Shown here piece after piece: positions 52,537 through 60,634 of a DNA stretch of 60,634 nucleotides. The notes below the pieces were generated by a model. It was not told the DNA's origin. It did no database searches and saw nothing but the letters and a program-made list of their open reading frames with translations. This stretch comes from Reyranellaceae bacterium. Its GTDB lineage: Bacteria > Pseudomonadota > Alphaproteobacteria > Reyranellales > Reyranellaceae. Where the stretch lies: positions 1-60,634 of the forward strand of contig JALHMM010000030.1 of the NCBI GenBank assembly GCA_022844045.1. The letters run 5' to 3'. The number at the start of each line of letters is the position of its first letter. Within the stretch, counting starts at the first letter, position 1. Position numbers and translations under genes: made by a program.

Positions 52537-52809
52537 ATGCGCGTGACCACAAGCGAGCTTGGGGATCAGATCAGACTCGTCCTCAACGAGGGCGGCACAC
52601 TGCCCGTCGATGCCACATCGCTCAAGGATACCGACGACCTCTATGCGGTGGGACTTACATCGCACGCCACGGTCAACCTGATGCTCGGCCTCGAGGAGCG
52701 CTTCGACGTCGAGTTTCCCGACCGCCTGCTTCGGCGCCGGACCTTCGAGAGCATCGCCGCCATCAGCGCCGCGGTCACGGAGCTGTTGTCCAGCAAGAAG
52801 GCGGCATGA
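52537..52809 (+). CDS. Acyl/aminoacyl carrier protein
   Basis: A 90-aa (or 88-aa) four-helix carrier protein. The phosphopantetheine site is Ser42 in AVGLTSHATV; the usual Asp before the Ser is Thr. The sequence does not match fatty-acid AcpP (no DSLD, weak acidity on helix II), so it is a dedicated carrier. Two starts are possible: ATG 52537, almost touching GGGGA, and GTG 52543 (VTTSELG), about seven bases from it and better placed. It opens a four-gene operon. The 112-bp upstream gap is AT-rich (TAAATTGATATTCTGAAAAT) but no firm promoter was assigned. Confidence 0.82.
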   Translation: MRVTTSELGDQIRLVLNEGGTLPVDATSLKDTDDLYAVGLTSHATVNLMLGLEERFDVEFPDRLLRRRTFESIAAISAAVTELLSSKKAA

Positions 52810-53966
52810 CATCGCCGCTCGCGCGCGCCCGTCAGGTTGGGTCCGAAGTCGCCGCGCGACACGCCGAGAGCGTCGATCGCGATGCCCGCTTCCCGCATGA
52901 GGCTTTCAGCGCCCTGAAAGGCGCCAGGCTGCTCGGCGTGATGGTTCCCCGCGCCCATGGCGGCGAGGGTGCGTCGATCGCCGATGTCGTGGCGATCTGC
53001 CACGCGCTGGGCCAGCACTGCTCGTCTACGGCGTTGATCTACGCCATGCACCAGATCCAGCTCGCCTGCGTCGTGCGCCATGGCGAGGGCAGCGCCTGGC
53101 ATCGCGGCTTGATGGAGCGGCTGGCGAGCGAGCAACTGCTGCTGGCCTCGGCGACGACCGAAGCCGGTGTCGGCGGCGACGTGCGCAGCAGCGTCTGCGC
53201 CCTGGAGCACGACGGCGCGCGCTTCACCCTGCAAAAGAACGCCAGCGTCATCTCCTATGGCGCCGACGCCGATGGCATCCTCGCCACCGCGCGCCGCGCA
53301 CCGGACGCGCCCGCCTCCGACCAATCGATCGTCGTCGTGCTCAAGGGCGACTACACCCTGGAGCGCACCTCGGGCTGGGACACGATGGGCATGCGCGGCA
53401 CCTGCAGCGAGGGCTTCGTGCTGCGCGCGTCGGGCGAAATCGCGCAGGTGCTGCCGGTGCCCTACGCCGACATCTCGGCGCAGACCATGCTGCCGACGAC
53501 GCATCTGACCTGGGCCGGCGTCTGGCTGGGCATCGCCTCCGACGCGGTGTCGCGCGCGCGCGCCTTCACCCGCGCCGAGGCGCGGCGCAAGCCGGGCACG
53601 ACGCCGTCGGGCGCGGCGCGGCTGGCCGAGACAGTGAACCTGCTGCAGCTGATGCGCGCCAACATCGTGGCCGCGACGCGCGACTATCAGCGCGCGATGG
53701 ACTCGGTGGAGGCGCTGACCGCGCTCGCCTTCGCCGTCGAGATGAACAACGTCAAGATCGGCTCGTCGCAGATGGCGACCCAGGTGATCAACCACGCGCT
53801 GCTGGTCTGCGGCCTGGCCGGCTACCGCAACGACGGCCCCTACAGCGTCACGCGGCACTTGCGCGACGCCCATTCTGCTGCCGTGATGATCAACAACGAC
53901 CGCATCCTCGCCAACAGCGCCGGCATGCTGCTGGCGCTGAAGGATGAACCGGAGATGTTCGCGTGA
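52806..53966 (+). CDS. Acyl-CoA dehydrogenase-like flavoprotein
   Basis: A 386-aa ACAD-fold protein with the middle-domain [15 protein letters not shown] motif and a C-terminal [19 protein letters not shown]. At the site where classic ACADs have the catalytic Glu (R-x-x-R-D...Y-E-G-T-x-E), this protein reads MINNDRI, so the usual base is absent. Similar ends occur in ACAD-fold hydroxylases and carrier-protein-tethered oxidases; the reaction could be oxidation or hydroxylation of an aminoacyl-S-carrier. Four-base overlaps (ATGA, GTGA) with both neighbours show coupling to the carrier protein and ligase. Confidence 0.82.
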   Translation: MTSPLARARQVGSEVAARHAESVDRDARFPHEAFSALKGARLLGVMVPRAHGGEGASIADVVAICHALGQHCSSTALIYAMHQIQLACVVRHGEGSAWHRGLMERLASEQLLLASATTEAGVGGDVRSSVCALEHDGARFTLQKNASVISYGADADGILATARRAPDAPASDQSIVVVLKGDYTLERTSGWDTMGMRGTCSEGFVLRASGEIAQVLPVPYADISAQTMLPTTHLTWAGVWLGIASDAVSRARAFTRAEARRKPGTTPSGAARLAETVNLLQLMRANIVAATRDYQRAMDSVEALTALAFAVEMNNVKIGSSQMATQVINHALLVCGLAGYRNDGPYSVTRHLRDAHSAAVMINNDRILANSAGMLLALKDEPEMFA

Positions 53967-54877
53967 GCACCGAGGCACAGATCGCGTACCGCAACGAGCT
54001 GATCGCAGCCGGGCTGCTGCACGCCACCGATGTCGACGGCCTCTACGCGCAGTCCGGCGCCTTCGAAGAGATCATCATGCGGTTCAACGCGCTGGTGACG
54101 CGCACCGGCGCGGTCGACGGACCGGAGGTGCTGCGCTTCCCGCCGGGCATGCCGCGTGGCACGCTCGAGCGCAGCGGCTATCTGCGCAGCTTCCCGCAGC
54201 TCGCCGGCACCATCCATTCCTTCGCCGGCGGCGATGTCGAGCACGCCGCGCTGATCGCCGCGCTCGAACGCGGCGACGACTGGACCGGTGGACAGAAGGC
54301 CACCGGTATCGCCTTCACGCCGGCCGCCTGCTACCCGTCCTATACCATCGTCGCCAAACGTGGCCCGTTGCCGGCCGACGGCGCGCTGCTCGACGTGCAG
54401 TCCTGGTGCTTCCGCCACGAGCCCTCGCTCGATCCGGCGCGCCTGCAGCTGTTCCGCATGCGCGAGCACGTCCGTGTCGGCACGCCGCAGCAGGTGCTGG
54501 AATTCCGCGAACGCTGGCTGAAGCGCGGCCGCGCGATCATGGAGTCGATGGGCGTGCCGCTCGACATCGACGTCGCCAACGATCCGTTCTTCGGCCGTGC
54601 CGGACGCATGCTGGCGGCCAACCAGCGCGACCAGGCGCTGAAGTTCGAGCTCCTGGTGCCGATCACCAGCACCGAGAAGCCGACCGCCTGCCTCAGCTTC
54701 AACTACCACCAGGACCATCTCGGCCAAGCCTTTGGCCTGCGTCTCGCCGACGGGACGGTGGCGCATACCGCCTGCGTCGGCTTCGGCCTGGAGCGCATCG
54801 TGCTCGCGCTGCTGCGCCACCACGGTTTCGACCCCAAAGCCTGGCCCGACAGCGTCCGCCACGCGCTCTGGACGTGA
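53963..54877 (+). CDS. Amino acid:[carrier protein] ligase (class II aaRS homologue)
   Basis: A 304-aa truncated SerRS-like enzyme that lacks a tRNA-binding domain and loads a small amino acid on a carrier-protein phosphopantetheine. Zinc ligands are predicted as Cys123 (AACYPSY), Glu168 ([10 protein letters not shown], motif 2) and Cys271 ([11 protein letters not shown], motif 3). From memory, the characterised Bradyrhizobium Gly/Ala:CP ligase uses Cys131, Glu176 and Cys279, so all three are offset by exactly eight. That strongly supports family and metal site. Substrate Gly or Ala is likely but not certain. GTG start overlapping the flavoprotein gene; four bases to the DUF1839 gene. Confidence 0.9.
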   Translation: MSTEAQIAYRNELIAAGLLHATDVDGLYAQSGAFEEIIMRFNALVTRTGAVDGPEVLRFPPGMPRGTLERSGYLRSFPQLAGTIHSFAGGDVEHAALIAALERGDDWTGGQKATGIAFTPAACYPSYTIVAKRGPLPADGALLDVQSWCFRHEPSLDPARLQLFRMREHVRVGTPQQVLEFRERWLKRGRAIMESMGVPLDIDVANDPFFGRAGRMLAANQRDQALKFELLVPITSTEKPTACLSFNYHQDHLGQAFGLRLADGTVAHTACVGFGLERIVLALLRHHGFDPKAWPDSVRHALWT

Positions 54878-54881
54878 GCGC

Positions 54882-55841
54882 ATGGCGGCGCGGCTGCTCG
54901 ATATCGATCCCGCGACCTGGGTGCCCCACAGCCTGCATGCGCCCGACCGCGATTGGGTCGAGACCAACTGCTATGTCGACCTCTGGATCGAAGCGCTGCA
55001 TGCGCTGGGCCTGGAGCCGCTCGCCGCGCTGCCCTTCACCGTCACCCAGGACTTCGAGGGCGATCAGTTCACCTTCTTCAAGTTTCCGCTCGAGGATCTG
55101 CGCGCGCTGTTCGGGCTGGCGGTGCAGGAGCTGGCGATCTTCGACACGGTCGAGGGCCACATCGAGCAACAGCTGCGGCGCGGCCGCATGGTGCTGGTCG
55201 AGGTCGACGCCTTCCACCTGCCCGACACCAAGGGCACATCGTATGGCCGCGTGCACACAAAGACCACGGTAGCGGCGGTCGAGATCGACATCGCCGCGCG
55301 GCGGCTGGGGTACTTTCATAACACCGCGTTCTATCGGCTCGAGGGCGCCGATTTCGACGGCGTGTTCCATCGCACGCCGCAGACGCTGTTCCCCTATTGC
55401 GAGTTCGTGAAGCGCGAGAGCGCGCCGTTCACCGGCCGCGCCCTGGTCGACCGCTCGCTGGCGTTGCTGCGCACCCATCTGCGTCGCCGGCCGGCCGATC
55501 CGATCGCCGCGTTTCGGGCCGAGTTCCCCAGCCACATCGAGCGGCTGGCGACGCGCTCGATGGACTATTTCCATCAATACGCCTTCAACGTGCCGCGCCA
55601 GCTTGGCGCCAACTTCGAGATGCTGGGCAGCTATCTGCGCTGGCTCGCCGACAACGGGCAGACGGATCTTAATGGCGCGATCTCGGCCTGCCAGACCGTG
55701 TCGGCGGCCTGCAAGGCGCTGCAATTCCAGCTCGCCCGCGCCGTCAACCGCAAGAAGTTCGGCGACTACGATGTCTTGCTCGACACGCTGGCGACGTCCT
55801 ACCAGTTCGCCCTGACGCCGCTGGTCGCGAAGTACGCCTAA
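54882..55841 (+). CDS. DUF1839 protein, possible BtrH/C39-like acyltransferase
   Basis: A 319-aa protein with the DUF1839 signature EVDAFHLPDTKGTSYGRVHTK. Cys30 in ETNCYVDLW sits at a helix start; His125 begins a strand (VHTKTTVAAVEID); Asn147 follows in GYFHNTAF. This order resembles C39-peptidase-like folds such as BtrH, which moves an aminoacyl group from a carrier protein to an acceptor. That function here is inference. Second half is helical. Last gene of the carrier-protein operon. Confidence 0.8.
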   Translation: MAARLLDIDPATWVPHSLHAPDRDWVETNCYVDLWIEALHALGLEPLAALPFTVTQDFEGDQFTFFKFPLEDLRALFGLAVQELAIFDTVEGHIEQQLRRGRMVLVEVDAFHLPDTKGTSYGRVHTKTTVAAVEIDIAARRLGYFHNTAFYRLEGADFDGVFHRTPQTLFPYCEFVKRESAPFTGRALVDRSLALLRTHLRRRPADPIAAFRAEFPSHIERLATRSMDYFHQYAFNVPRQLGANFEMLGSYLRWLADNGQTDLNGAISACQTVSAACKALQFQLARAVNRKKFGDYDVLLDTLATSYQFALTPLVAKYA

Positions 55842-56613
55842 CAACGCTTTGTAGGTTGTTTGTGGATGTTCGCTATCAGTAGCGTGTGGCGGGTTGACGC
55901 ATGTGCCGCGCGCGGCCCAAAAAACGCGATGCCGGCGCGACTGTAGCAAGTGGTTCACGATTCTGGATTTTATCCCGAGAAATCAAAGACATTTAGAGAA
56001 CCGACTTAAAGTGCCGAGCCGCCCACGCTGCGAGGAGCCGGTCAAGATCGGTGATAATTTGCTTTACGACCAACAGAATCCTCCAGATCACGCCGCGTCA
56101 GTACGCATTCCGAATCGCGTCGCTGAATCAGGGGGTTGTCACACACGCAGTGAACCGCACCAACTTCGCCGCAACTGCCAAGATGACGCCCAAAGCCGCT
56201 GATTCGGCAGTTTGACTCACGATAGGAGTCAACGTACCTCTGACCAAGCGTTCGCATGAATATCTGCGCCTAGACCTTCTTGAATAGAGGTATGGGTGGT
56301 TCAGGCGAAGGCCATAAGCGCACGACGATCCACGGGGGTGGAGGACTGCGCGGCTATGAATGGTTTTAGGCATGGGGGAAGGCAATCGATGATGGTGGAG
56401 CGCGGTCGCGCGTATTGGGCGCGCAGACCGTCCGGATTCCTAGCCACGTCTGAACGGTAAGGGTGCGATCGGCACGCGGGACGCCCTGCGGCGCGATGCG
56501 TGCGTTGGCCGTGGCGGAATAGCGACGCCGTCTGAGGAGCCTTGGCCTCCGCTGGAGAGCGGAATGCCGTGGTGGTGCGTGACGATCACAGCGGAAGATT
56601 GGTGAGCGCGACG
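55842..56613. other. Long intergenic region without a convincing gene
   Basis: About 770 bp of lower-GC, non-coding-like sequence. Open frames here (for example 55894-56202 plus) lack ribosome sites and family features. It contains an operator-like palindrome at 56212-56232. It probably carries the promoter region of the next cluster and may hold a decayed gene or regulatory RNA, but nothing further can be supported. Confidence 0.6.
56212..56232. promoter_or_regulatory. Operator-like 7-7-7 inverted repeat
   Basis: TTGACTC-N7-GAGTCAA, a perfect 7-bp inverted repeat with two-turn spacing, about 380 bp upstream of the GH2-like gene. Could bind a dimeric regulator; may be chance. Confidence 0.3.
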
Positions 56614-59106
56614 ATGGCGCGCGTGCACTCCAACGCGGGCGAGCGCGTGCGGGCGCTCGGCGAGGGCTGGTCCTTGGCGACAACGGCGCCAGGCGCCATT
56701 GCCACGCCGAGCTGTCTTGGCTCGATCACCGACTGGATCGACGCGCCGGTGCCGGGCACCGCGGCGCAAGCCCTGCGCGACGCTGGCCGCTGGACGCTCG
56801 ACGCGCCCACGCCGCTGCACACCAGCGATGTCTGGTATCGCCTGCGCTTCGCGGGCGATGGCCCGCGCACCTTGCGTCTGGGCGGGCTGGCGACGATCGC
56901 CGAGATCTGGCTCAACGGCCAGCTGTTGCTGTCGAGCGACAGCATGTTCGTCGAGCACGCGCTGGACGTCACCTTGCGCGGCGACAACGAGCTTTGCCTC
57001 GCCTTCCGCGCGCTGCATCCGGCGCTGGCGACGAAGAAGGGCCGCGGGCGCTGGCGCACGCGCCTGGCCGAGCCGGCCAACCTGCGCTTCGCCCGCACCA
57101 CCTTGCTGGGACACATGGCCGGCTGGTGTCCGCCAGTGCACGCTGTCGGCCCCTATCGACCCATCGAACTGGTCGAGCGCGCCAGCGCCCTCGTCGTACG
57201 CGATGTCGACCTGCGCACCCAGGTCGATGGGCGCGATGGCGTGGTCAGCGTGACCATCGCCGCCGACGGGGCGGATGGCGCGCGGCCCGACGCGACCTTG
57301 GGGATCGGCGGCCAGCGCACGCCGCTGACATGGCACGACGGCAAGCTGCAGGGTGAGCTGCGCATCACCGATGTCGAGCTGTGGTGGCCGCACACGCATG
57401 GCATGCCCCATCTGTACGACGCGCATCTGAAGGTCGGCACCATCACGCTCGATCTCGGCCAGGTCGGCTTCCGCACCGTCGAGGTCGATCGCGGCGCCGA
57501 CGGCAGGGGCTTCGCGCTCAGGATCAACGGCGAGCGCGTGTTCTGCCGCGGGGCGGCATGGAGCAGCGCCGATATCGTCTCGTTGTCGAGCACGCGCGCG
57601 GCCTATGAGCCGTGGCTGCGCTTGGCACGCGACGCGGGCATGAACATGATCCGCGTCGGCGGCACCATGCTCTACGAGAGCGACGCCTTCTTCGCGCTCT
57701 GCGACGAGCTCGGCCTGATGGTCTGGCAGGACTTCATGTTCGCCAATTTCGACTATCCGGCGAGCGATCCCGCTTTCCTCGACAACGTCGAACGCGAGGC
57801 GGCGCACCTGCTCGACCGCACCCAGGCCAATCCATCGCTCACCGTGCTGTGCGGCGGCAGCGAGGTCGAGCAGCAGGCCGCGATGCTCGGCCTGGCGAAA
57901 GGCTCGTGGGACAACCTGATCTTCACCGACGCGCTGCCGCGCGCCATCGCCCGGCGTCGGCCCGACGTGCCCTTCGTGCGCAACGCGCCATCAGGCGGTG
58001 CCCTGCCCTTCGTCGCCAGCCAAGGCGTGGCGCATTACTACGGCGTCGGCGCCTATCTGCGGCCGCTCGACGATGCACGGCGCGCCGAGGCGCGCTTCGC
58101 CGCCGAGTGCCTGGCCTTCGCCAACCTGCCGGAACGCGCCAGCGTGCAGGCGCTGATGGGCGACGCCATCGCCGCCATTGGCCACCACCCGCGCTGGAAG
58201 GCTTCGGTGCCGCGCGATCCCGGCGCCGGCTGGGATTTCGAGGACGTGCGCGACCACTATCTGCGCACGCTCTACGACGTCGAGCCGGCGCGGCTGCGTC
58301 ACGAGGATCCCGACCGCTATCTGCGCCTGTCGCAGGCGGTCAGCGGCGATGTCATGGAAGCGGTCTACGCCGAATGGCGGCGCGGCCGCTCGACCTGCGC
58401 CGGCGGCATTGTCTGGATGCTGCAGGACCTGCGGCCGGGCGCCGGCTGGGGCGTGATCGACTCCGCCGGCCAGCCCAAGCCGTGCTGGCATGCGCTCGCG
58501 CGCGCGTTCCGTCCGGTGCACATCAACCTCACCGACGAAGGCGTCAACGGCCTTGCCATCCATGTGCTCAACGAGACCGCCGCCAGTATCGAGGCGACTC
58601 TGTCCTTTGCCTGCCTGCGCGACGGCACAACGCCCGTCGCGCGCGCCAGCCGCGAGCTGACGCTGGCGCCGCGGTCGAGTCTGGAGCTGTCGAGCGCCGA
58701 TCTGCTGCAGGGCTTCTTCGACGTCACCTATGCCTACCGTTTTGGCGCGCCACAGCATGACGCGACAGTCGCGACGCTCAGCGACCGAACCACCGGGGCG
58801 ATGATCGCGCAGGCCTTTCATTTTCCGATCGGCGGCATGCCGTGTCGGGTCGATCTCGGGCTCAGTGCCGATGTCGAGCGCGATGAGACCGGCTGGGCGC
58901 TGCGGCTGCGCGCGCGCCGCCTGGCGCGCGGCGTGCAGATCGAGGACGGCGCGTTCCGCGCCGATACCGAGTGGTTCCATCTCGCTCCCGGTCAGGAGCG
59001 GATGGTGCGACTGAAGCCGCGCGGGGAGTCGGGTGCTGCGCCCGACGGGGAGGTCCACGCGCTCAACGGGCTTGCGCCGTTGCGTTTCAGGGGGACGACG
59101 CCATGA
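56614..59106 (+). CDS. Glycoside hydrolase family 2-like (beta-mannosidase-like) protein
   Basis: An 830-aa GH2-type protein: sugar-binding jelly-roll (about 30-190, with IAEIWLNGQLLLSSDSMF), Ig-like domain, TIM barrel (RDAGMNMIRVGGTMLYESDAFF, VWQDFMFANFDYP), and C-terminal beta domains. The acid/base Glu417 is in CGGSEVEQQ, where the usual Asn before the Glu is Ser; the nucleophile candidate is Glu498 (FAAECLAF). The start was put at ATG 56614 after GGTGAG; GTG 56602 is an alternative. No signal peptide. Its stop overlaps the next hydrolase gene by four bases, hinting at a role in polysaccharide metabolism. Confidence 0.85.
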   Translation: MARVHSNAGERVRALGEGWSLATTAPGAIATPSCLGSITDWIDAPVPGTAAQALRDAGRWTLDAPTPLHTSDVWYRLRFAGDGPRTLRLGGLATIAEIWLNGQLLLSSDSMFVEHALDVTLRGDNELCLAFRALHPALATKKGRGRWRTRLAEPANLRFARTTLLGHMAGWCPPVHAVGPYRPIELVERASALVVRDVDLRTQVDGRDGVVSVTIAADGADGARPDATLGIGGQRTPLTWHDGKLQGELRITDVELWWPHTHGMPHLYDAHLKVGTITLDLGQVGFRTVEVDRGADGRGFALRINGERVFCRGAAWSSADIVSLSSTRAAYEPWLRLARDAGMNMIRVGGTMLYESDAFFALCDELGLMVWQDFMFANFDYPASDPAFLDNVEREAAHLLDRTQANPSLTVLCGGSEVEQQAAMLGLAKGSWDNLIFTDALPRAIARRRPDVPFVRNAPSGGALPFVASQGVAHYYGVGAYLRPLDDARRAEARFAAECLAFANLPERASVQALMGDAIAAIGHHPRWKASVPRDPGAGWDFEDVRDHYLRTLYDVEPARLRHEDPDRYLRLSQAVSGDVMEAVYAEWRRGRSTCAGGIVWMLQDLRPGAGWGVIDSAGQPKPCWHALARAFRPVHINLTDEGVNGLAIHVLNETAASIEATLSFACLRDGTTPVARASRELTLAPRSSLELSSADLLQGFFDVTYAYRFGAPQHDATVATLSDRTTGAMIAQAFHFPIGGMPCRVDLGLSADVERDETGWALRLRARRLARGVQIEDGAFRADTEWFHLAPGQERMVRLKPRGESGAAPDGEVHALNGLAPLRFRGTTP

Positions 59107-60634
59107 CGCCCGTCGCGTTCGAGGGCTGCGCCGGCTGGCTGCACCCGGCCGCCGGCAATCGCGGTGTGATCATCTGCGCCGCGCAGGGCTACGAGGAGCT
59201 GTGCACGCATCGCCCGATGCGCGGCCTGGCCGAGCGCTTCGCCGAAGCCGGCCTGCCGACATTGCGCTTCGACTATCCCGGCACCGGCGACTCGATGGGC
59301 GACGAGCGCGATCCCGGGCGCGTGCGGGCATGGCTCGATTCGATCCACGCCGCCCAGCGCTACCTGCGCGAACAGGTCGGCGTCGAGGAGATCGCCATCG
59401 TCGGCTTGCGCATCGGCGCCGCCCTGGCGGCCATCGCCGCCGAGGAGCTGGGCGATGTCGAGGCCCTCGCGCTGATGGCGCCGCCGATCTCGGGCCGTGT
59501 CTACGTGCGCGAGCTCCAGGCCTTTTCGACCCTGTTCACGCCAACGCCCGAGGGCTCGCCGCCGCCGGCCGATCCCGGCGCGCTGCAGGCCACCGGCTTC
59601 CTGCTGTCGTCCTCGACCGTCGCCGATCTCAAGGCGCTGGGTCTCCTGAAGCTGGCGCGCCGCCCGGCGAAGCGCGTGATGCTGCTGCATCGCCCCGACG
59701 CGCCGCCGGAGAAGAAGCTGGCGGCGCGCCTGCGCGAGCTCGACGCCGATGTCAGCGAGATCACGTTCGAGGGCTTCAGCGAGCTGATGGACGAAGTGTG
59801 CTATGGCCAACGCCTGCCGCACGCCGTCTTCGAGCGCCTGACCGAATTTGTCGCCCAGGGCGCGAAGAAGACCGAGCGAGCCATCATGCCGGCTACGATC
59901 GCGAGCCTGGCGTTCGACGGCTTCAGCGAAAAGGCCGTGAGCTTCGGCGAGGCCAACCGGCTGTTCGGCGTGCTGTGCGAACCCCGCCTGGCCTCCGTCG
60001 GGGGCCTCGTGCCGACGGTGCTGTTCCTCAACACCGGCCATCACCGCCATGCCGGCTTCGGCCGCATGGCGGCGAACATGGCGCGCAAGCTGGCGGCCGA
60101 CGGCATCCCGTCGCTACGCTTCGACGCCGCCGGACTGGGCGACAGCGACGCCATGCCGGGCCGGCCTGAGGGCGTGATCTATTCGACGGAAGCCTGCTCC
60201 GACGTCGGTGATGCGATCTCGATGCTCGAGGCGCGCGGTTATCGCAACCACGTCGTCGTCGGCCATTGCTCCGGCGCACATCTCGCCTTCCATTCGACCG
60301 TCATCGACTCGCGGATCGCCGCCCAGGTCCTGATGAATCTTCAGGTCTTCATCTGGGGTACCAACGACACGCTGGAGACCGTGATCCGCGCGCGACGGCG
60401 CACCGGCCGCGAGATCCTGGCCGATGTCTGGCGCGCGATCCGCCAGCCCGCGAGCTGGCACCGGTTGATGCGCGGCGACAAGCGCGACCGCGAGCTGGCG
60501 CGCGCCCTGCTCGGCGGCGCCATCCGCGTCGTGCGCGACAAGCTCGCCGGTCTCGGCGGCCGCCTGCTCGGCGTCGCCGCGCCGGTCAGCCCGGTCGAGG
60601 GCTGGTTCCGCGCCATCGACAGGCGCGGCACGCA
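59103..60634 (+). CDS. Tandem alpha/beta-hydrolase (exosortase-system hydrolase-like), 3'-truncated by window edge
   Basis: At least 510 codons run off the right edge. Two alpha/beta-hydrolase domains are seen: the first (about 1-265) has the nucleophile elbow as GLRIG (Arg103 replaces Ser), and the second (from about 290) has GHCSG with Cys389 in the nucleophile position. Both share the RFDYPGTGDS / RFDAAGLGDSD strand-turn. The domains resemble the two hydrolases found beside exosortase/PEP-CTERM and exopolysaccharide loci. The first is probably non-catalytic; the second could use Cys. It overlaps the GH2 gene and is the likely start of an exopolysaccharide cluster outside the window. Confidence 0.8.
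   Translation, partial: MTPVAFEGCAGWLHPAAGNRGVIICAAQGYEELCTHRPMRGLAERFAEAGLPTLRFDYPGTGDSMGDERDPGRVRAWLDSIHAAQRYLREQVGVEEIAIVGLRIGAALAAIAAEELGDVEALALMAPPISGRVYVRELQAFSTLFTPTPEGSPPPADPGALQATGFLLSSSTVADLKALGLLKLARRPAKRVMLLHRPDAPPEKKLAARLRELDADVSEITFEGFSELMDEVCYGQRLPHAVFERLTEFVAQGAKKTERAIMPATIASLAFDGFSEKAVSFGEANRLFGVLCEPRLASVGGLVPTVLFLNTGHHRHAGFGRMAANMARKLAADGIPSLRFDAAGLGDSDAMPGRPEGVIYSTEACSDVGDAISMLEARGYRNHVVVGHCSGAHLAFHSTVIDSRIAAQVLMNLQVFIWGTNDTLETVIRARRRTGREILADVWRAIRQPASWHRLMRGDKRDRELARALLGGAIRVVRDKLAGLGGRLLGVAAPVSPVEGWFRAIDRRGT

Noticed and set aside
55894..56202. A 102-codon frame in the long intergenic gap
   Set aside because: No ribosome site, no family features and codon use unlike the genome.

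Overview
The window is very GC-rich and densely coded. It looks like the chromosome of an alphaproteobacterium of the Bradyrhizobium / Reyranella / Rhodospirillales kind. Evidence is the mix of Bug/TctC periplasmic binding proteins, many CoA-linked catabolic enzymes, several amidases, an fdsGBA-C-D formate dehydrogenase operon, a Bradyrhizobium-type amino acid:[carrier protein] ligase, and many palindromic intergenic repeats. The genus is inference. No rRNA, tRNA, CRISPR array, prophage or complete insertion sequence was seen. The left edge cuts a REP-associated transposase and the right edge cuts an alpha/beta-hydrolase gene.

Layout. 1-810: partial RayT transposase with a 30-bp-arm hairpin just upstream of its start. 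969-4570: enolase-superfamily enzyme, EamA-type exporter, threonine dehydratase. 4583-5287: lower-GC orphan with a possible Cys-His-Asp triad. 5430-8359 (minus): luciferase-like monooxygenase, then a DUF35/SCP2-type thiolase pair. 8743-12630: orphan CoxL-type molybdenum hydroxylase, NIPSNAP protein, double-hotdog thioesterase-like protein. 12705-18127: probable acid-catabolism operon (Bug protein, acyl-CoA carboxyltransferase, acyl-CoA ligase, two tandem DsbA-fold isomerase-like proteins). 18162-20826 (minus): ArsR/SRPBCC pair, rearranged CoA-transferase, thioredoxin-like protein. 20916-26457: TPR protein, ThDP enzyme, second luciferase-like oxidoreductase, alpha/beta hydrolase. 26572-29187: caspase-like/peptidoglycan-binding protein, GreB, HU. 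29384-34911: SMP-30 lactonase, two SDRs, CMD-like protein, BisC/TorA-like molybdoenzyme. 35044-44355: second Bug protein, amidase/HpxZ-like/DUF1194 operon, arfB/SelA-like/M81 peptidase operon, GST, DUF188, second amidase. 44411-50308: fdsG-fdsB-fdsA-fdhD-fdsD. 50358-52424: gamma-carbonic-anhydrase-like protein and third amidase. 52537-55841: carrier protein / ACAD-like flavoprotein / amino acid:[carrier protein] ligase / DUF1839 operon. 56614-60634: GH2-like protein and tandem alpha/beta-hydrolase, probably the start of an exopolysaccharide/exosortase-type locus.

The best candidate for a poorly described system is 52537-55841. Four tightly coupled genes could load a small amino acid on a dedicated carrier protein, oxidise it, and hand it to an unknown acceptor. 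The ligase keeps the three predicted zinc ligands of the characterised Bradyrhizobium enzyme with identical spacing. The flavoprotein lacks the usual ACAD catalytic glutamate, and the DUF1839 protein has a plausible Cys-His-Asn centre like BtrH/C39-type acyltransferases. The product is unknown.

At least four families of palindromic intergenic repeats are scattered through the window: six copies of a ~125-150 bp element, three of a second family, two of a third, and one and a half of a fourth. They sit almost only between genes; in two cases a gene's stop codon lies inside the repeat.
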